From: Hesseltinella vesiculosa
Taxonomy: Eukaryota > Mucoromycota > Mucoromycetes > Mucorales > Cunninghamellaceae
Assembly (NCBI GenBank): GCA_002104935.1
Contig: MCGT01000011.1
Coordinates: 372,001-436,000 of the forward strand
Reading direction: 5' to 3'
Length of the DNA: 64,000 bases
Shown: positions 1 through 12,184 of the stretch, one piece after another
Layout: every line of letters starts with the position of its first letter
How positions within the stretch are numbered: the stretch's first letter is position 1
Notes under the pieces: model-generated
Database searches by the model: none
The model's input: the letters and a program-made list of their open reading frames with translations, nothing else
Told to the model about the DNA's origin: nothing
Program-made: the position numbers and the translations under genes

Positions 1-169
1 GATTTTTTTTAGACCCATTCAATAAACCGTGTACGTTCTTTTTTTTCCGTTTGTAATTAATGCGTTCGTTTATAGAGAGTGCAAGGATGGAGCAAAGGTT
101 GGAATCATGGACGAACAAGAAAGAGGAGGAGTCGCGGTAGAGTGAGCTAATATATAAAAACTTGGTGAA

Positions 170-825
170 CTAAACGCTCAAAGCAAACACGTTGGTGATA
201 GCGTACATCGTATCGTTTTCAAATCGATAGCTTGAACTGCCTAAGGTGGCAATATCAAACAAAAAAAAGTGTGAGGTTAGACGTCCTGCGTAGTCCAATT
301 TTTAATTGTTACCATCATTGGCATTGTCCCAATAGACAGAACTGCCCGCATAAAATCCAGCGCCATTCTTTTGCAAAATCACACAGGTGACTGTCGAGAT
401 ACAAAAAAAAAAAAAGGTTAGGCAAAGGTTTGGAATTTCTGTTTAAAAGATCCTTGCCAACAAATTTGTATGTCTTGTAGGTGGCTCGAAGTTTTTTCAG
501 GCAACTGTCAACAATCTGGCCATTCCAATTGACCACTTCTGAGTGGGTATATTTGGCATCTTTTAGTACGTCGGTCACAACCTAGAGGGGTACAATCATC
601 AGTTCACGGCTGTTTTACCGATGCAGTTTTCTCTGATTTACCTCTTGTACTATAGATTTCATTTCCTCCGCGTTGAATTTCGTTTTGTTCTAAAGATACA
701 TGTATAAAAAAAGGCAGAAGCCGAGATAAATGCGATTAGAAAACTCGAGGCTATTGATGTTTTTGTAACAGTAGCCCAGATTGTTGATGATGCCAATCGT
801 AAACCCAGCTTACTTCACTCATCAT
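170..825 (-). CDS. Tctex-type dynein light chain (DYNLT family)
   Basis: Non-catalytic light chain of cytoplasmic dynein, expected to bind the intermediate chain and cargo. Five exons: 825-814, 689-642, 581-458, 390-313 and 240-170, giving 110 aa, the usual family length. The family core is clear: [20 protein letters not shown], then [23 protein letters not shown], and the end [15 protein letters not shown]. The join KFV/VTCV falls where family members read KYIVTC, and it requires a GC-AG intron (457-391, donor GCAAGG, acceptor CGACAG). The first exon is only 12 nt (MMSE) and the least certain part; a second ATG follows the first directly. Diverges from the PQ-loop gene at 1516. Confidence 0.88.
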
Positions 826-1515
826 GGATAATTCTTTGGTCAAAAGAATGATGGTCCACAAAAAAAAAAAAAAAAGAGGAGAGAGGTGAAAGAGGGACAA
901 AAAAGGAATGAAGGACATTGGGTGAAAATAGACGTCATCTGCCAATAAAAAGAAACATCTAGCGCAATACTAACATCACAAATACAGCTTGAGCAGCAGT
1001 TCTGCAATAAACCAAGGAAGCCAACAACACAAATATCCAGGGACAATGGAGGATAGTGACTTGTATTCATGCGATTTTTTAGCTGTGGCACGCACTTTTT
1101 GTGGATGTGCTGACAACCAGCCTTCAGGCCTTTTGTTCTGCTGGCTTCAAATCAATTTCCCTTTTCATCATTGGCTGGTCCTGTTCCTCGACAAGCCTTT
1201 TTTTCATGCAGCGACAGTGGAAGACGACGCATCGCTCCAGTTGTTGATGGCCTACGTCTCACTAGTTGTTCTCTTGTGATGCAACGTTGGATAAAACAGT
1301 TTTAAGAACGGCTCAGTAGACTTTTAGCGTCAAAATCTCAAAACAGCGGCATATCTGGGGGTGATTTTACTTTCGCTTTCCCTGCCTGCTTTCTATGGAA
1401 AGGTGTCCTTTTTTTTTTTTTTGGCGAGCTGTTTTCATAATCCGCTTTGGGCTTTATGCATTGTTTTTCAAGGGGCTGTTTCTGTTACGGCTATCTTTCT
1501 TTTCACCTTTTCTAG
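826..1515. other. Divergent intergenic region
   Basis: This 690-bp interval separates the 5' ends of the dynein light chain gene (-) and the PQ-loop gene (+), so it should hold both promoters. It contains several poly-A/poly-T runs. ORFs on either strand here show no family signal and I do not call them genes. Confidence 0.5.
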
Positions 1516-2754
1516 ATGGATGCAGGCTCTGTTTTACTGTCCATAGCCATGGTCATCGGGCCAGTAGTTGGCTATTTCGATCAAGTAGGTATACATTGAT
1601 GATCAAGTGCATTTTATGATTCGGCTAGGGGCTAACAGTTGACTCATTTTTTTTTCTATTTCCAAGGTGAGACTGATTGTCCAAAGCAAATCAAGTGCTG
1701 GTTTTAATCGAACAACGTGTGCCATTTTGTTGTTTGCAAAGTAAAGCATTGGATCTTAGGTTACATGCATCCGATGACCCCCTTTTTTGTTCATTTTTTT
1801 TATATATTATTGGTGCTAGCATTCTTCGAATCTTTTTTTGGTCAGTGATGGCACAATAACGACAAAGAGCCCATGGATGACGACCGCTTATTGCTCACAT
1901 TCCTCTTTTTTAAATCAACTATCATGTAGGTTTGGAAAGCGCTTCGATATGACATTATTACTGCAATCGATTGTGATGATTCTGGCCCAGCTGGGACTTC
2001 TGGCTATTGTCGTTCGGTATCGACAAAAGGGTGTGTACGCCAATCTGGGCGAATTCTCTCCATCATCGTTATCTCTGGACGAACAATTGGAAGCTGAGCT
2101 CGAGCAGCAGGATGGCTTACCCCCTCAGCTGAGCCGCGATAGCCTCGGTGACGACGACAGACCTCTGCATACGCTGCCATTTGTGCGCCGCTGGATTGTC
2201 AAGTTTTGGTCATGGGATCGATATTTGGACTATGTGAATTTTTTGCTGTTCTTCACCACCTTTGTCGGACTCCTGTACCTGATCTTCCACAGCTCGTCGG
2301 TGTTTATCGAAATCCTGGGCATGCTCAGCCTCGGCATCGAAAGTACCCTCCCTCTTCCCCAGTGCATCTCCAATGTCCAACGCAAATCCACCGAAGGGTT
2401 CAGTCACTTGGTCTTGGCAACATGGGTAAGGAAAAAAAAAAAGTGGACAACCAGAGCGCCAGTCTCACATCGAGCCCCCCTTTTTTTAAAACATACAATC
2501 GTGCTAGTTCTTGGGCGACAGTTTCAAGTTATTCTATTTTATATATACCCAATCGCCTGCTCAGTTTGTGATTTGTGGGTCAGTCCAACTCTGTATAGAC
2601 CTGGTTATCGTGGGCCAATTCATTCTCTATTCCACCTGGTTCCAGGGCCCTGCAAAATCTTATGTACCACCAGGTAAGAATGACAAACAGCAAGTTGACC
2701 ACCCCGCTGACTCTTGCACTTTTTTTTTCTGCAGCGGAACTGGACATAGAATGA
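1516..2754 (+). CDS. PQ-loop repeat membrane protein (ANY1/SLC66A2-like)
   Basis: Multi-pass PQ-loop protein resembling yeast Any1 and animal SLC66A2, which sit in Golgi/endosomal membranes and oppose Neo1-type phospholipid flippases; that role is inferred from family. Exons 1516-1584, 1667-1740, 1820-1840, 1930-2425, 2508-2673 and 2735-2754 give 281 aa with all phases closing. The first PQ-loop half has GPVVGYFDQVRLIVQSKSS and ILRIFFWFGKRFD; after an acidic, Ser-rich cytosolic linker (about residues 95-165) the second half has ESTLPLPQCISNVQRKSTEG and a C-terminal hydrophobic pair. Exon 3 is only 21 nt but carries a conserved ILRIFFW segment. The start has no competing upstream ATG in frame. 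Confidence 0.85.
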
Positions 2755-5521
2755 GTATCCTTCCAATTAAAAGCCTATACAGGTTGTGTGATACTTCATT
2801 GGAAAGGAGGGAGAGGATTGAGGAAGACCTCCTCTCTTGTGTCAAAGATTGGCAGGCAGTAAACATACAGCTCATGGGCATTTCGTTATTTTCTGTGTAA
2901 AACAAGGTAACTACGTTTTTCCTTATCATGAACTCCTACCGTGTGCCACAACATGGGAACATTGGTGTCAAAAATGGTAGGGTTTTTTAATTTATGGGGC
3001 TTTTTCGGGACAACCAATTTTCCCCTGGGGATTGATCCCCAGGCGATTTGATCAAAAAAGCTGTCAAATTCAAACATCAACCGACTCAACCCAAATTTGT
3101 ATTCGAGCACTCAGGGACAGATGGCCATGGGGAAATTAGTTCCCAGACAGGGTAACGAAACGCTGAAAGACGTCTCCATTCCCCAACACATGGAATCGAC
3201 AGCTATGTGCGGAGGTTGAAAATCACCAGCCAATTTCTTTTTTCTCCATTTCGAAAAAAACAATAGGAGAATGCTAGCAACACGGTTCAGCCAGTGATCC
3301 AGTGTTTAATTTTGCATCAGTGAACAGCATCATGAATGATGAAGAGGCAGAAAAAATACGACTGATTACTGGAAGTCGCCCATCCAACTTTTGCTCGACT
3401 CGGCTCTCTTTTTTACAAGGGACCTCAAACGCCTTGCCCCCAAACTTTGCATGCCAATACAAAATGATGAGGAACCATCACGAGTGCCACAACTTTCCAC
3501 GATGGATTCCTGTTGAACTACAACCATCACGATCACAAAATGCTGCAGCCGTAGCCATTGGCATCTAACTTGTTTTTTTTATAAATTAAAAAAAAAAAAC
3601 AAGTACCTGGCTGGCATCTCCCACTAAAAAAGCGCGACTGCCAATTTCTTTCGACCTCTGGCTTCTCTTGTAATCTTTGTCCAGCTGCTACATTTCCATT
3701 CTTTGTTCATTGTGACACTCGTTTGGGTTTAAGCTTTTTTTTTTTTTTTTTGGTTCAAGTGGTGGGAGGCTGTCTTTTCGACATTTTTATTCTCGTTGCC
3801 CTTTTTTTCCTTTTTTGATGTGGTCTTTCCTTGGGTTGTCAATGACAAAAACGCAGTTTGAAGAAACAACAGATGCTTCTTTTTTACTTGCCTGGTCACC
3901 AATGTCGACTGGACAGGTGACAGCAGGGGCATGTGCCTGGTTATGCTCCAGCTCCCCACAGACCTTCTCAAAGTAAGCCACGAATTTACTACAATCGAGT
4001 GTGATCGCATTCTTGCTGAGGAAAAAAAATCTACCAACGATGCACCGTTAAAAAATGAGCTGTTTTCTCTGTCCCTGGAGATGGCGCCAGTCTGGATGAG
4101 GGTACAGGAAACGTTAAAAATCAAGTGGAATCAGCTCTCTTGTACTACGCCATTGGTCACAGAGGCAATTGGCTTTTTTTTTTATATTTGTTGCCATTGA
4201 AAAAAGAAAAAGAAACAACGCCATTTTGTCCCCCTCACAAACGAATGAGACGCACTGAGTTTCAAACGTTAAAAAGCACTGGCACCCATTTTTTACTTTT
4301 TAAGGTTAGACCAAGGGAGACCGAATGAGGGGTTTTTGTCCTCTGTGTTCAGGGTAGAGTTATCGTGCAACCACAAGGCAAGTGCTTTTTGGATCGACCA
4401 TTTGCTCGCCTTTCCTTCTGTTTTTGTTGAACTTCCCATGCTGCTCCACTTTACGCCAGCCTTGAAAAATCGATAAATAAGCCTAGACTCTTTTCATCCT
4501 TTTTATTTTTTATTTTAATTTCTCATTTTCTTTTACAAAACACCTCGACCGTTGGGTTTTTCATGGCGTCATTGGAAAGGTGCACAGGGCATCTTTATGC
4601 TGTTTGCGGGGTATCCTTGGCTGGAAATAAAAAAGAGACCTTTCTCTGTACCTGCAGCTGCACCAGTGCATTTTATTTGATTTGCTGTGACACCGCCATA
4701 TTTTTAGGAACATGTCCCAAATCAGACAAAGTAGCCGTGCTACCTTGTGACTCCATAAAGAGTGAATCAATGAAAATTCGCCCAGCGGTGTCACAAGCCA
4801 TTTCATTTTTTTTTTTTTTACTCACGACTCAAGTGAAAATGGCAGAGAAATCCATTCAGCTTTTTTAAACCAAATCCATCAAATGATTTTCACTCGAGCC
4901 AAAAACCAGCCTCGGCTTTCGAGGTGACTGTCGCTCTCAAGCTATGGTTTTGGTAGAATTAGAAGTTGCCAAGAACCTTTGGATAAAAAGAAACCCAGTT
5001 CGGGAAGACGGGGAGAGAGATTTCATTAAATCGAGCGGGACCGAAAAAATGAAGGGATCCATGCGATGGAAAGCTACAAAAAAAGGCCAAAGAGCAAAAA
5101 AGTAATGTGTCCTCGACCTTTTGGCCGAAGGATGGGCAGTGTTTTCTTTCGCTTTTTTTTTTACTTTGCCATCCAGTTCTACTATTTTGGCAGCCTGTGG
5201 GTATTTCACATTCTGCATTTTCCGTCTTTCCAAGAGTGACAAAACTTATTTTTTCTTTGCCCACCGTGTAACTTGCTCTGAGTTTAAACTCCACAACTTA
5301 TAAAAACCACATCTTTGCTGAGAAGACGAGCCATCTTCTTCTTTTAACATCCTTGTCGTTTTTTTTCTTTTTTTTAATAGCAACTGCTATATTGAACAGC
5401 TTGTGGATTGATTTTGCATCCAGAAGAATCCGTTCATTAGCACCCCCTTTATTCGCTCTTTTTTTTTTTTTTACCTCTCCGTTCTTTACCCCTCCCAATA
5501 TATTTACACCGGTTTATTTAA
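2755..5521. other. Gene-poor interval, no confident gene
   Basis: 2.8 kb between the PQ-loop and DUF3712 genes. It holds 3' UTR of the former, fragments of a dispersed repeat (about 2970-3410) and many homopolymer runs. Short peptide-like stretches occur on both strands (for example + 3841-3981, + 4563-4806, - 4806-4681), but none joined into a gene with consistent splice phases, and I recognised no family. A TATA-like CTTATAAAAA at about 5297 lies upstream of the 5522 start. Confidence 0.45.
2970..3410. repeat. Dispersed repeat, decayed fragments
   Basis: Two blocks resemble parts of the repeat seen at 16.4-17.0 kb and 25.2-26.2 kb. Around 3040-3060, GGCGATTTGATCAAAAAA matches the GATCAAAAATCACAGTGC block of the 26.0-kb copy. 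Around 3325-3400, GCATCATGAATGATGAAGAG followed by TCGCCCATCCAACTTTTG matches the GCATGAATGATGATGATGCT and CACCCAGCCAACTTTTGAC blocks at 25.85-25.92 kb. The blocks are in the opposite relative order to the longer copies, so these may be two separate truncated insertions. Confidence 0.5.
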
Positions 5522-8500
5522 ATGGCCACACAACATCATGACGGCGAGCTTCTCGCTGTCAATGCTCAAGACGAGTATTATCATAATGCTCGCGAGCGCA
5601 GTATCGATGACGATATGATGGAAGAGTACTCAGAAAAGCCTCCACCCCCTGCCAAGAAACCTTTTTACAAGAATAAGAAAATCATGATCCCCTGTTTGGT
5701 TATTTCAGCCATTCTTATCGTTGTCATTGTGTGTCTGATGGTGTTTGTGTTTTTCCCTATGATCTGTCAGTCGCTCGTTAATCAAGCCAACATCTCGGTC
5801 AACAATGCCGTCATTCAATTCACTCAGCCTGCTGCAGGCGGCAACGCCAAACGTGACACAATCAACATCCAAAACCAGTTCTATATGGACATGAGCAGCG
5901 CGCTCTCCAACACTGGCCCCTTCAGTGCTTCCATTGTCTTTGAAAACCCCGTCCCTGTGTCGTACAACGACACCCTTCTTGGTACCATCAACTTGCCTCC
6001 CACCAACATTGGCGGTGGCCATGGTAACCTCGATGCTTCCACCGTTTTCAACATCAACGACACCAAGTTCTTTGCTGAATTCTCCAAGGACATGCTTGCT
6101 CTCGATACCTTTTATTGGCATTTGTCCACCAAGGCAACTGTCACTGCGCTGTAAGCCCGAAAAATCCGAACATGAACAAAAACTCACTCTTTTTTTTCTC
6201 TCTTCTCTTCCTGCCTTTAGGGGAAGGTTAGTAAAATGAAAACTCGACCATTGGCTAGTTCACGTGGGCCTGATCTCACCCCCTTTTTTCTTTTTTTTAT
6301 CCCATAGATCTGCTACTGTCAACATGGACAAGCATATTGCTATTCCTGGTACGTGTCTTTTTTAGTCTCCGCGCATCGTGCGATGTCGGACTTGCCAATT
6401 GAAACACTTCCCCCGATTCTTCCGCTTTTTTTTTTCGCTTACCCCTTTTTACTTTCCCGTCATGATTAGGCATGGGTGGGTTCAAGAATGTCAAGATTCA
6501 AACCTTTGACTTGCCTTCCAATGGTCCCAACAACACTGGTATTGTTGTCAAGCTTGGCACTCTTATGAACTCGCCTTCGCCTATTGCCATCCAACTTGGT
6601 ACCATCAAGTTGCAAATCGGCTATCAAGGCGTCAATCTTGGCGTGGTGAGCGGTCAATCTGTTACTCTCCAATCGGGTGACAACCCAATCAACTTGCAAG
6701 GTGTCATTCAACCTCTTACCAACCCCAGCGATCTTCAAAAGGGTAAATAACACACATTGTCGTTTTTGATTCTCGCTTACCGATTGTTTTATCTTCTCTG
6801 TGCAGTCGGTGACATGTTCTCCAAGTACGTTTCTGGCAACGTTGCTCAAACCACAGCTGTGGGTGTGTCCTGTGCTCCTGATGGCCAAAACACCATCCAA
6901 TGGCTGTCTGACGCTTTCACCTCTTTGACTTTGAACGTTGGTCTGCAAAACCAGGGCGGCCCTCTCAAGATCATCCATGGTGTCAGCATGGGCTACCTGG
7001 ATCTGGCCTTCAACGCTCAAAACGCCTATGCACCTTCCATCAACGCCCCCAATGTTGTTGCTGACTGGAGTCTTCCCTTTGGCTTCACATTGGACATCTA
7101 TCAAGTGACCCAAAACATCACCATGAACACCACGCAAGGCGGCAACTTCTCCCAATTGGTTGTGCCCTGGGTGCCTTCGCAGAGCAACCAACAAGCCGGC
7201 AAACTCCAGTTTGCCATCAACCAAGGTACTCTGCAGACCTTGCCTGGCAAGAACGATGCTTTCAACCAATACACGTATGACCTTACGGCCTCCAACAACT
7301 ACACCTTTGGCGTCAACGGTATTGCCTCCACCATGACCTCTACTCCCATTGGTAACTTGACCCTCTCTGGCGTCACTTTCACCGTCGACACCTCGCTCCA
7401 TGGTCTGCAATTCTTGAACAGCACTCCCACAACCATCGGCACTGTCGATATGACTGGTGGTACCCAAGCTGGTCTCTTGCTCAACATCGGCGTCGGCATG
7501 GGCAACCCCTCTGACTTTAGCATGAGTGTCGGTAAGTTTCCAATTCGCCTTTTTGAAGCAACCTGACTCAACCTTTGAATCCTTTTTTTCTAGGTGACGT
7601 TGTGTTCAACATGTTTGCTGGTTCGAGCCAAGTTGGTACTGCTGCTCTCAACAACCTGACCCTGCAACGTGGTGCCAACTCCGTCGTTGCTGTTGCCACC
7701 TTTGACCCCAACTCGTCCCAAGACGGCAAGAACATGCTGACCTCGTTTGTTGAAGGCAAGAACTCCACCACGTCCATCGCTGGGTTCTCTGGTTCGACCC
7801 AAATTGCCTCTTTGGTCGAAGCCTTCCAAGCCATCAACATCCAGACCACGCTGCCCGGTTTGAACACCACCCTTGTGCAAAGCGCCAACTTGGTTGTGCT
7901 CGCCGACTCTCCCCAAACGTCCATTGTCAACGTTGCTGTCAACTTGAACAACCCTTTCACTGCCGGCCTTGCCATCTCCAAGATTGTGTCCTCCGCCACC
8001 TACAAGGGTATGCCTGTGGGTAACATCAATGTCGACCTCAGCGGCAATCCTTTTGTCGCCAACGGTCACTCTGTCACCCCCTCCCAAGCCTTGCCCATGA
8101 CCATGAACTTGGAACCTGCCGCCCTGGCCCTCTTGATGCGTGACCTTGCTGTCGATGCTCACTTGGACACTCAACCTTTGGATGCCCTGCTCGGCATGGG
8201 TGGTTTCCATGTCTCTGGTCAACAAGACGTCCAACCCTCTGCTCAGCTCTTCAACACCTTCAACATCTCTCAATTCGTTATTGACGCTGCCAAGGCCCTC
8301 AAGGCCGATTTGAACCTGGATTCCACCCTGAAGGTTGGTGAATACCAAACCGATCTTGCCTTTGTCCAAAACACTGTGCAAGTCAACGCTGACTGGACCA
8401 TCACTCGCTTGATCCCCATTGTCGGTCAACCCATCGTGCAAGCCATCGTCAATGGTGCCGTCCTCGGATTTGACACCTTGGTCTTGTCCAACCCCACTGA

Positions 8501-10975
8501 AACCAATGCTGCTGTCCAAATGAAGGTAAATACTTCAAAAAAAAAAAAAACCATGGCATCTCATCATTTTTATTTTGCCATCGGTAGGGCTCCATCACCA
8601 AGGCCGGTCCCATGAATGCTCAAATCTCCTTCCCTGGTCCCTTGTCCGTGCGCTTCCAAGGCAAGGAAATCGGTACTGCCACCATGCCTACCATCAACTC
8701 CCTTGCTGACCAAGGCGCTCAATTCGATGTTCCCTCCAACTTTGTCATCACTGACGGCCAGGGCATGCAGAACTTTGCCGCCTACATGATCAACAACCCC
8801 TCGTTCGAATGGGAAATCTACAGCCCCTCGGTGTCTGTCACTGCCCTTGGCTTCACCTTCACTAACATTTCCATGGACAAGATTGTCACCATCAAGGGCT
8901 GCAATGGCTTCAAGGATGATGTCAAGATCACCTCTTTCAACTTGCCTGCCAACGACCCTGCCGGTGGTATCACCTTGACCACTGGCACCTCGGTCACCAA
9001 CCCCTCGCAAGTCGGTTTCAACCTGCAATCCGTCAACTTCGTTGCTTACTACCAAAACACCGAAATTGGCCCTCTTGGTGCTAGCCCCGGCAACTTTGCT
9101 CCTGCCGCCACCTCCAACCTCAACATGACTGGTCGTATGATCCCTCAAACATCTCAAAGTGGCTTGGACGCCGTCACCACCGTCTTCGAAAACTACTTGA
9201 ACGCCAAAGACACTCCTCTGACGGTCAAGGGCGACTCTGCTTCTGGCCCTGCTGGCCAAGTGAGCTGGTTGACGAACGCTTTCAAGACCTTGACCATTGA
9301 CAATGTGATCTTGCCTGGCCCTGCCCAAAAGCCTACATTGATTCCTTCCATCACCATGGGCAACATGCAACTCGACTTCAGCAAAGATAACTGGGCTCCT
9401 CTCACCAGCTCTTCCTTGGTCCAAGCCCAATTGAAGAATCCCTTTGGTTTCCCCTTGGGTGTATCTCAGCTGTCGATGGAAGTTGATGCCAAGGCTGCTG
9501 GCCAAAACATGGCTCATCTGTCCATTCCTACCGAAAAGGCTACCACTTCCAATACTGGCGTCGTCACCACCGCCTTCACTGGCGTTCCTTTCAAGGTCTC
9601 CAACCAAGACTTATTCTCTCTCTTTATGACCACCATGACCAAGTCCGCTAACGGCAGCTTTGAATTGGCTGGTACTTCCAATGCCTTGACCCAAACTGCT
9701 ATTGGTAACCTCCAATTGAACGGTATCACCTTTGATGTCACCACCAACATGGCTGGTTTCAACAACTTTGGTGGCCAAACTCAAATCCTGAGCTTGGTCA
9801 TTGCCGGCGGTACTTCCGAATACGTCCTTGTCAACACCAAGGTCGCCTTCAACAACCCCAGTCAAATCACCATCCAAAACCTCGGGGATATCTCGTTCAC
9901 TGCTCAAGCTCAAGGTCAAACCATCGGCCAAGTCTTTATCAAGGGCGTCACCATCGTCCCCGGTAACAACACCTTTGATGCTGCTTTCCATTTGGCTGGT
10001 GCTAAGCAAGTCGTTGGCCAAGTGTTCAGTGACTATCTGACAAATGCTCAAGTGCCTCTGTCCATCTTGGGTACTGAAGCCTCCACCACTGTTGCTCCTC
10101 TCAAGCAGGCCTTCTCCACTGTGAACCTCGCCACCGTCATGAGCGGTAAGAGCGAAAAAAAAAAATAGCGAGGCATGACACTTACTCTTTGACTCTCCTC
10201 TCCAGGTATCCAAGCCAACTTGATCACCAACATTGAAATGATCGTGTCTCTTGAAAGCTTGATGAACAAACAAGCCGGTGTCAAGGTCTCTCTTCGCAAC
10301 ACCTTTGAAACACCTTACATTCTGACTCAGGCCCAAGCTGTGGTGTACTTCAACAGTGCTACTGGCCGCATCCAAATTGGTCACGTCGACAGCATTCCCG
10401 CACCCTGTACCGTTCCGACTGCCGGCCAAACTACCTGCACGCAATGGACTTCTGCTGTGGACGCCTCCGTTGCCGATCTTTTCCAACTGCTTCTCTCTCC
10501 CAACAAGGTGGTCGACGTGCAACAAAATATCACCACCTTGGTCGGTGGCCCCAGCGGTTACGAATCTTCGTTCTACTACTACCAGGACAATACGCCTGTC
10601 ACGATTACAATCCAACTCGGCGCTATGAAGATACCTCTCAACAGCAAGATTTCTTCCAACAGCACCAACGACCCTGTTGCTGGCATGCTTACTGCCTTGT
10701 CGTCCATCCTCGGCGGTGGATCTCCTACGCCCACATCTGCCTCGGTTTCTGCCTCGGCTTCTGCCTCAGCCTCTGCCACCACTACGGCCTCTGTTAGCCA
10801 ATCTGCCTCAGAGACCCCTACCGTTGCTCCTACCCCTTCTCCAAGCAAGGCTGATCCCAGTGGTTCCGGCTCTGGCTCTACCACCACCACCACCACCGGT
10901 GGCGGTCTCTGGCCCTTCAAGCGTGAATTCTCCCGCCCCACTGAAGCTCCTCAACCTCTGACCATCTTGGCATGA
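5522..10975 (+). CDS. Large DUF3712 (Tag1-like) single-pass membrane protein
   Basis: 1644-aa protein with an acidic cytosolic N-terminus, one membrane segment (about residues 54-81, IMIPCLVISAILIVVIVC) and a very long lumenal/extracellular region of repeated LEA/DUF3712-like beta modules. Two clear module starts are ALGRSATVNMDKHIAIPG and ALGFTFTNISMDKIVTIKG, each followed by a GF(K)-D/N-V-KI-x-x-F-x-LP stretch. The C-terminus is a Ser/Thr/Pro-rich stalk, then a short basic tail. Yeast Tag1 of this family is a vacuolar membrane protein linked to ending autophagy; the role here is inference. Exons: 5522-6150, 6221-6226, 6308-6348, 6470-6742, 6806-7531, 7594-8525, 8588-10145, 10206-10975. The second exon is a 6-nt microexon. 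Codon use is strongly biased (CAA, AAG, TTG, GTC, AAC), suggesting high expression. Confidence 0.85.
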
Positions 10976-12184
10976 TCAATGTAGTTGAACCCTTTCACTT
11001 CTTCCCTTTCTCTTTCTCTTTATTCTTCCCTTGCACTTGTTTCTCCTCCTTCTCTTTATCCCCCTTTTTTTCTCTTTGAAAATCTTCTTCTTCTCCATTG
11101 TTTCATTATTCATTGTTATATTTATTCGTGTTAGAACTTCTTGGTCGTTTGTATTTTTTTCTGTACTCTTTCATTACCCCCTATTTTTGTTGTACTTTTT
11201 TTGCTTCTAGGATATCCCATTCCACATTCCTTTTTACTTATTCAACCTTTCTGCTTCCTTCTTATTCTTCTCTGCGTAACTGCCCTTTTTACCCTCTTCT
11301 CCTTCACCTTCTAGCTACTTGTTACTATGATATCAATTTTTTTTTTTAATTTTTTAGTTTTCGCCCATGTATTTTTATTAAAAAATCTTGTCGCCTTTTC
11401 TTCTCTTTTTTTTTCATCATGGCACCCAAACTTACCCTAAAAATGTTGTGGATAGTTACTTCCGGTTGTGTTGCATGTTGCGCCTCAAATGTCACTTGTC
11501 CTAAAATGTCAAAACCAAGGGGCATCAAGATTTGTGTGACATTTGCTACAGCTGGTCAAAAAAAATATATTTGACTTGTTTGTTTTTGTGAGGCGACGCG
11601 TTTTCCCTTTGGGAATAGTAGGGTATCAGAAAGTGTGTTACATTGGGTAATGGCAAACAAGACAAAAAAATAAAAAAGAAAAAAAAAGAAAGGGAAGGTT
11701 GACAACAAAAGAAAAAAGAGAAAGATGGAGGAAAGGCAGAAATCGTAAAATGACAAGAGTATTTATACATTCGAGCAGGTTTTGACATATGATTCATTGC
11801 TATCATATGTCAAAGGGGTTTGATCTTCGATTTCGGCAAGAAAAGGAAAGATTTGTGTGCAAAACAAGAGGTTTGTCATGGTGAATTGGGGTAGAAAAGG
11901 CAACGACGCGCCATTTCCAATTTCTGAATTCTAAAATCAACGACCAGACGTCTTTGGCATATGAAAATAAATGAATTGTGATGGCTTGTCTCTTGATTGC
12001 TGAATGCAGCGTACGATTCAAAAGTAGAATTTGTGCCGTGAGAAGTTGAGGGTCTGAATGCTTTTTTTAAATTTAAATTTTACTTTATAGTATATGAAAA
12101 ACAGCAAGCGGCAAACGATCTATGAGTCTAAGAAGGAAAAAAAAAGGTATGGTGGGGGTGGGGGGACAGCACGATGAGGCTGTT
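10976..12184. other. Convergent intergenic region
   Basis: The interval between the convergent DUF3712 (+) and COX15 (-) genes. The first 350 nt are a pyrimidine-rich 3' UTR-like tract (CTTCTTCCCTTTCTCTTTC and similar). The rest is AT-rich with an AAATTTAAATTT stretch near 12066. I see no gene in it. Confidence 0.5.

Noticed and set aside
3729..4124. Minus-strand ORF including YFEKVCGELEHNQAHAPAV
   Set aside because: Looks peptide-like, but a plus-strand frame over the same bases is equally open and no exon chain or family was found.
7590..8519. Long open frames antisense to the DUF3712 gene (also 6466-7467, 8570-9607, 9611-10615)
   Set aside because: They are shadows of a strongly codon-biased sense gene whose splice phases close exactly; they show no family signal.
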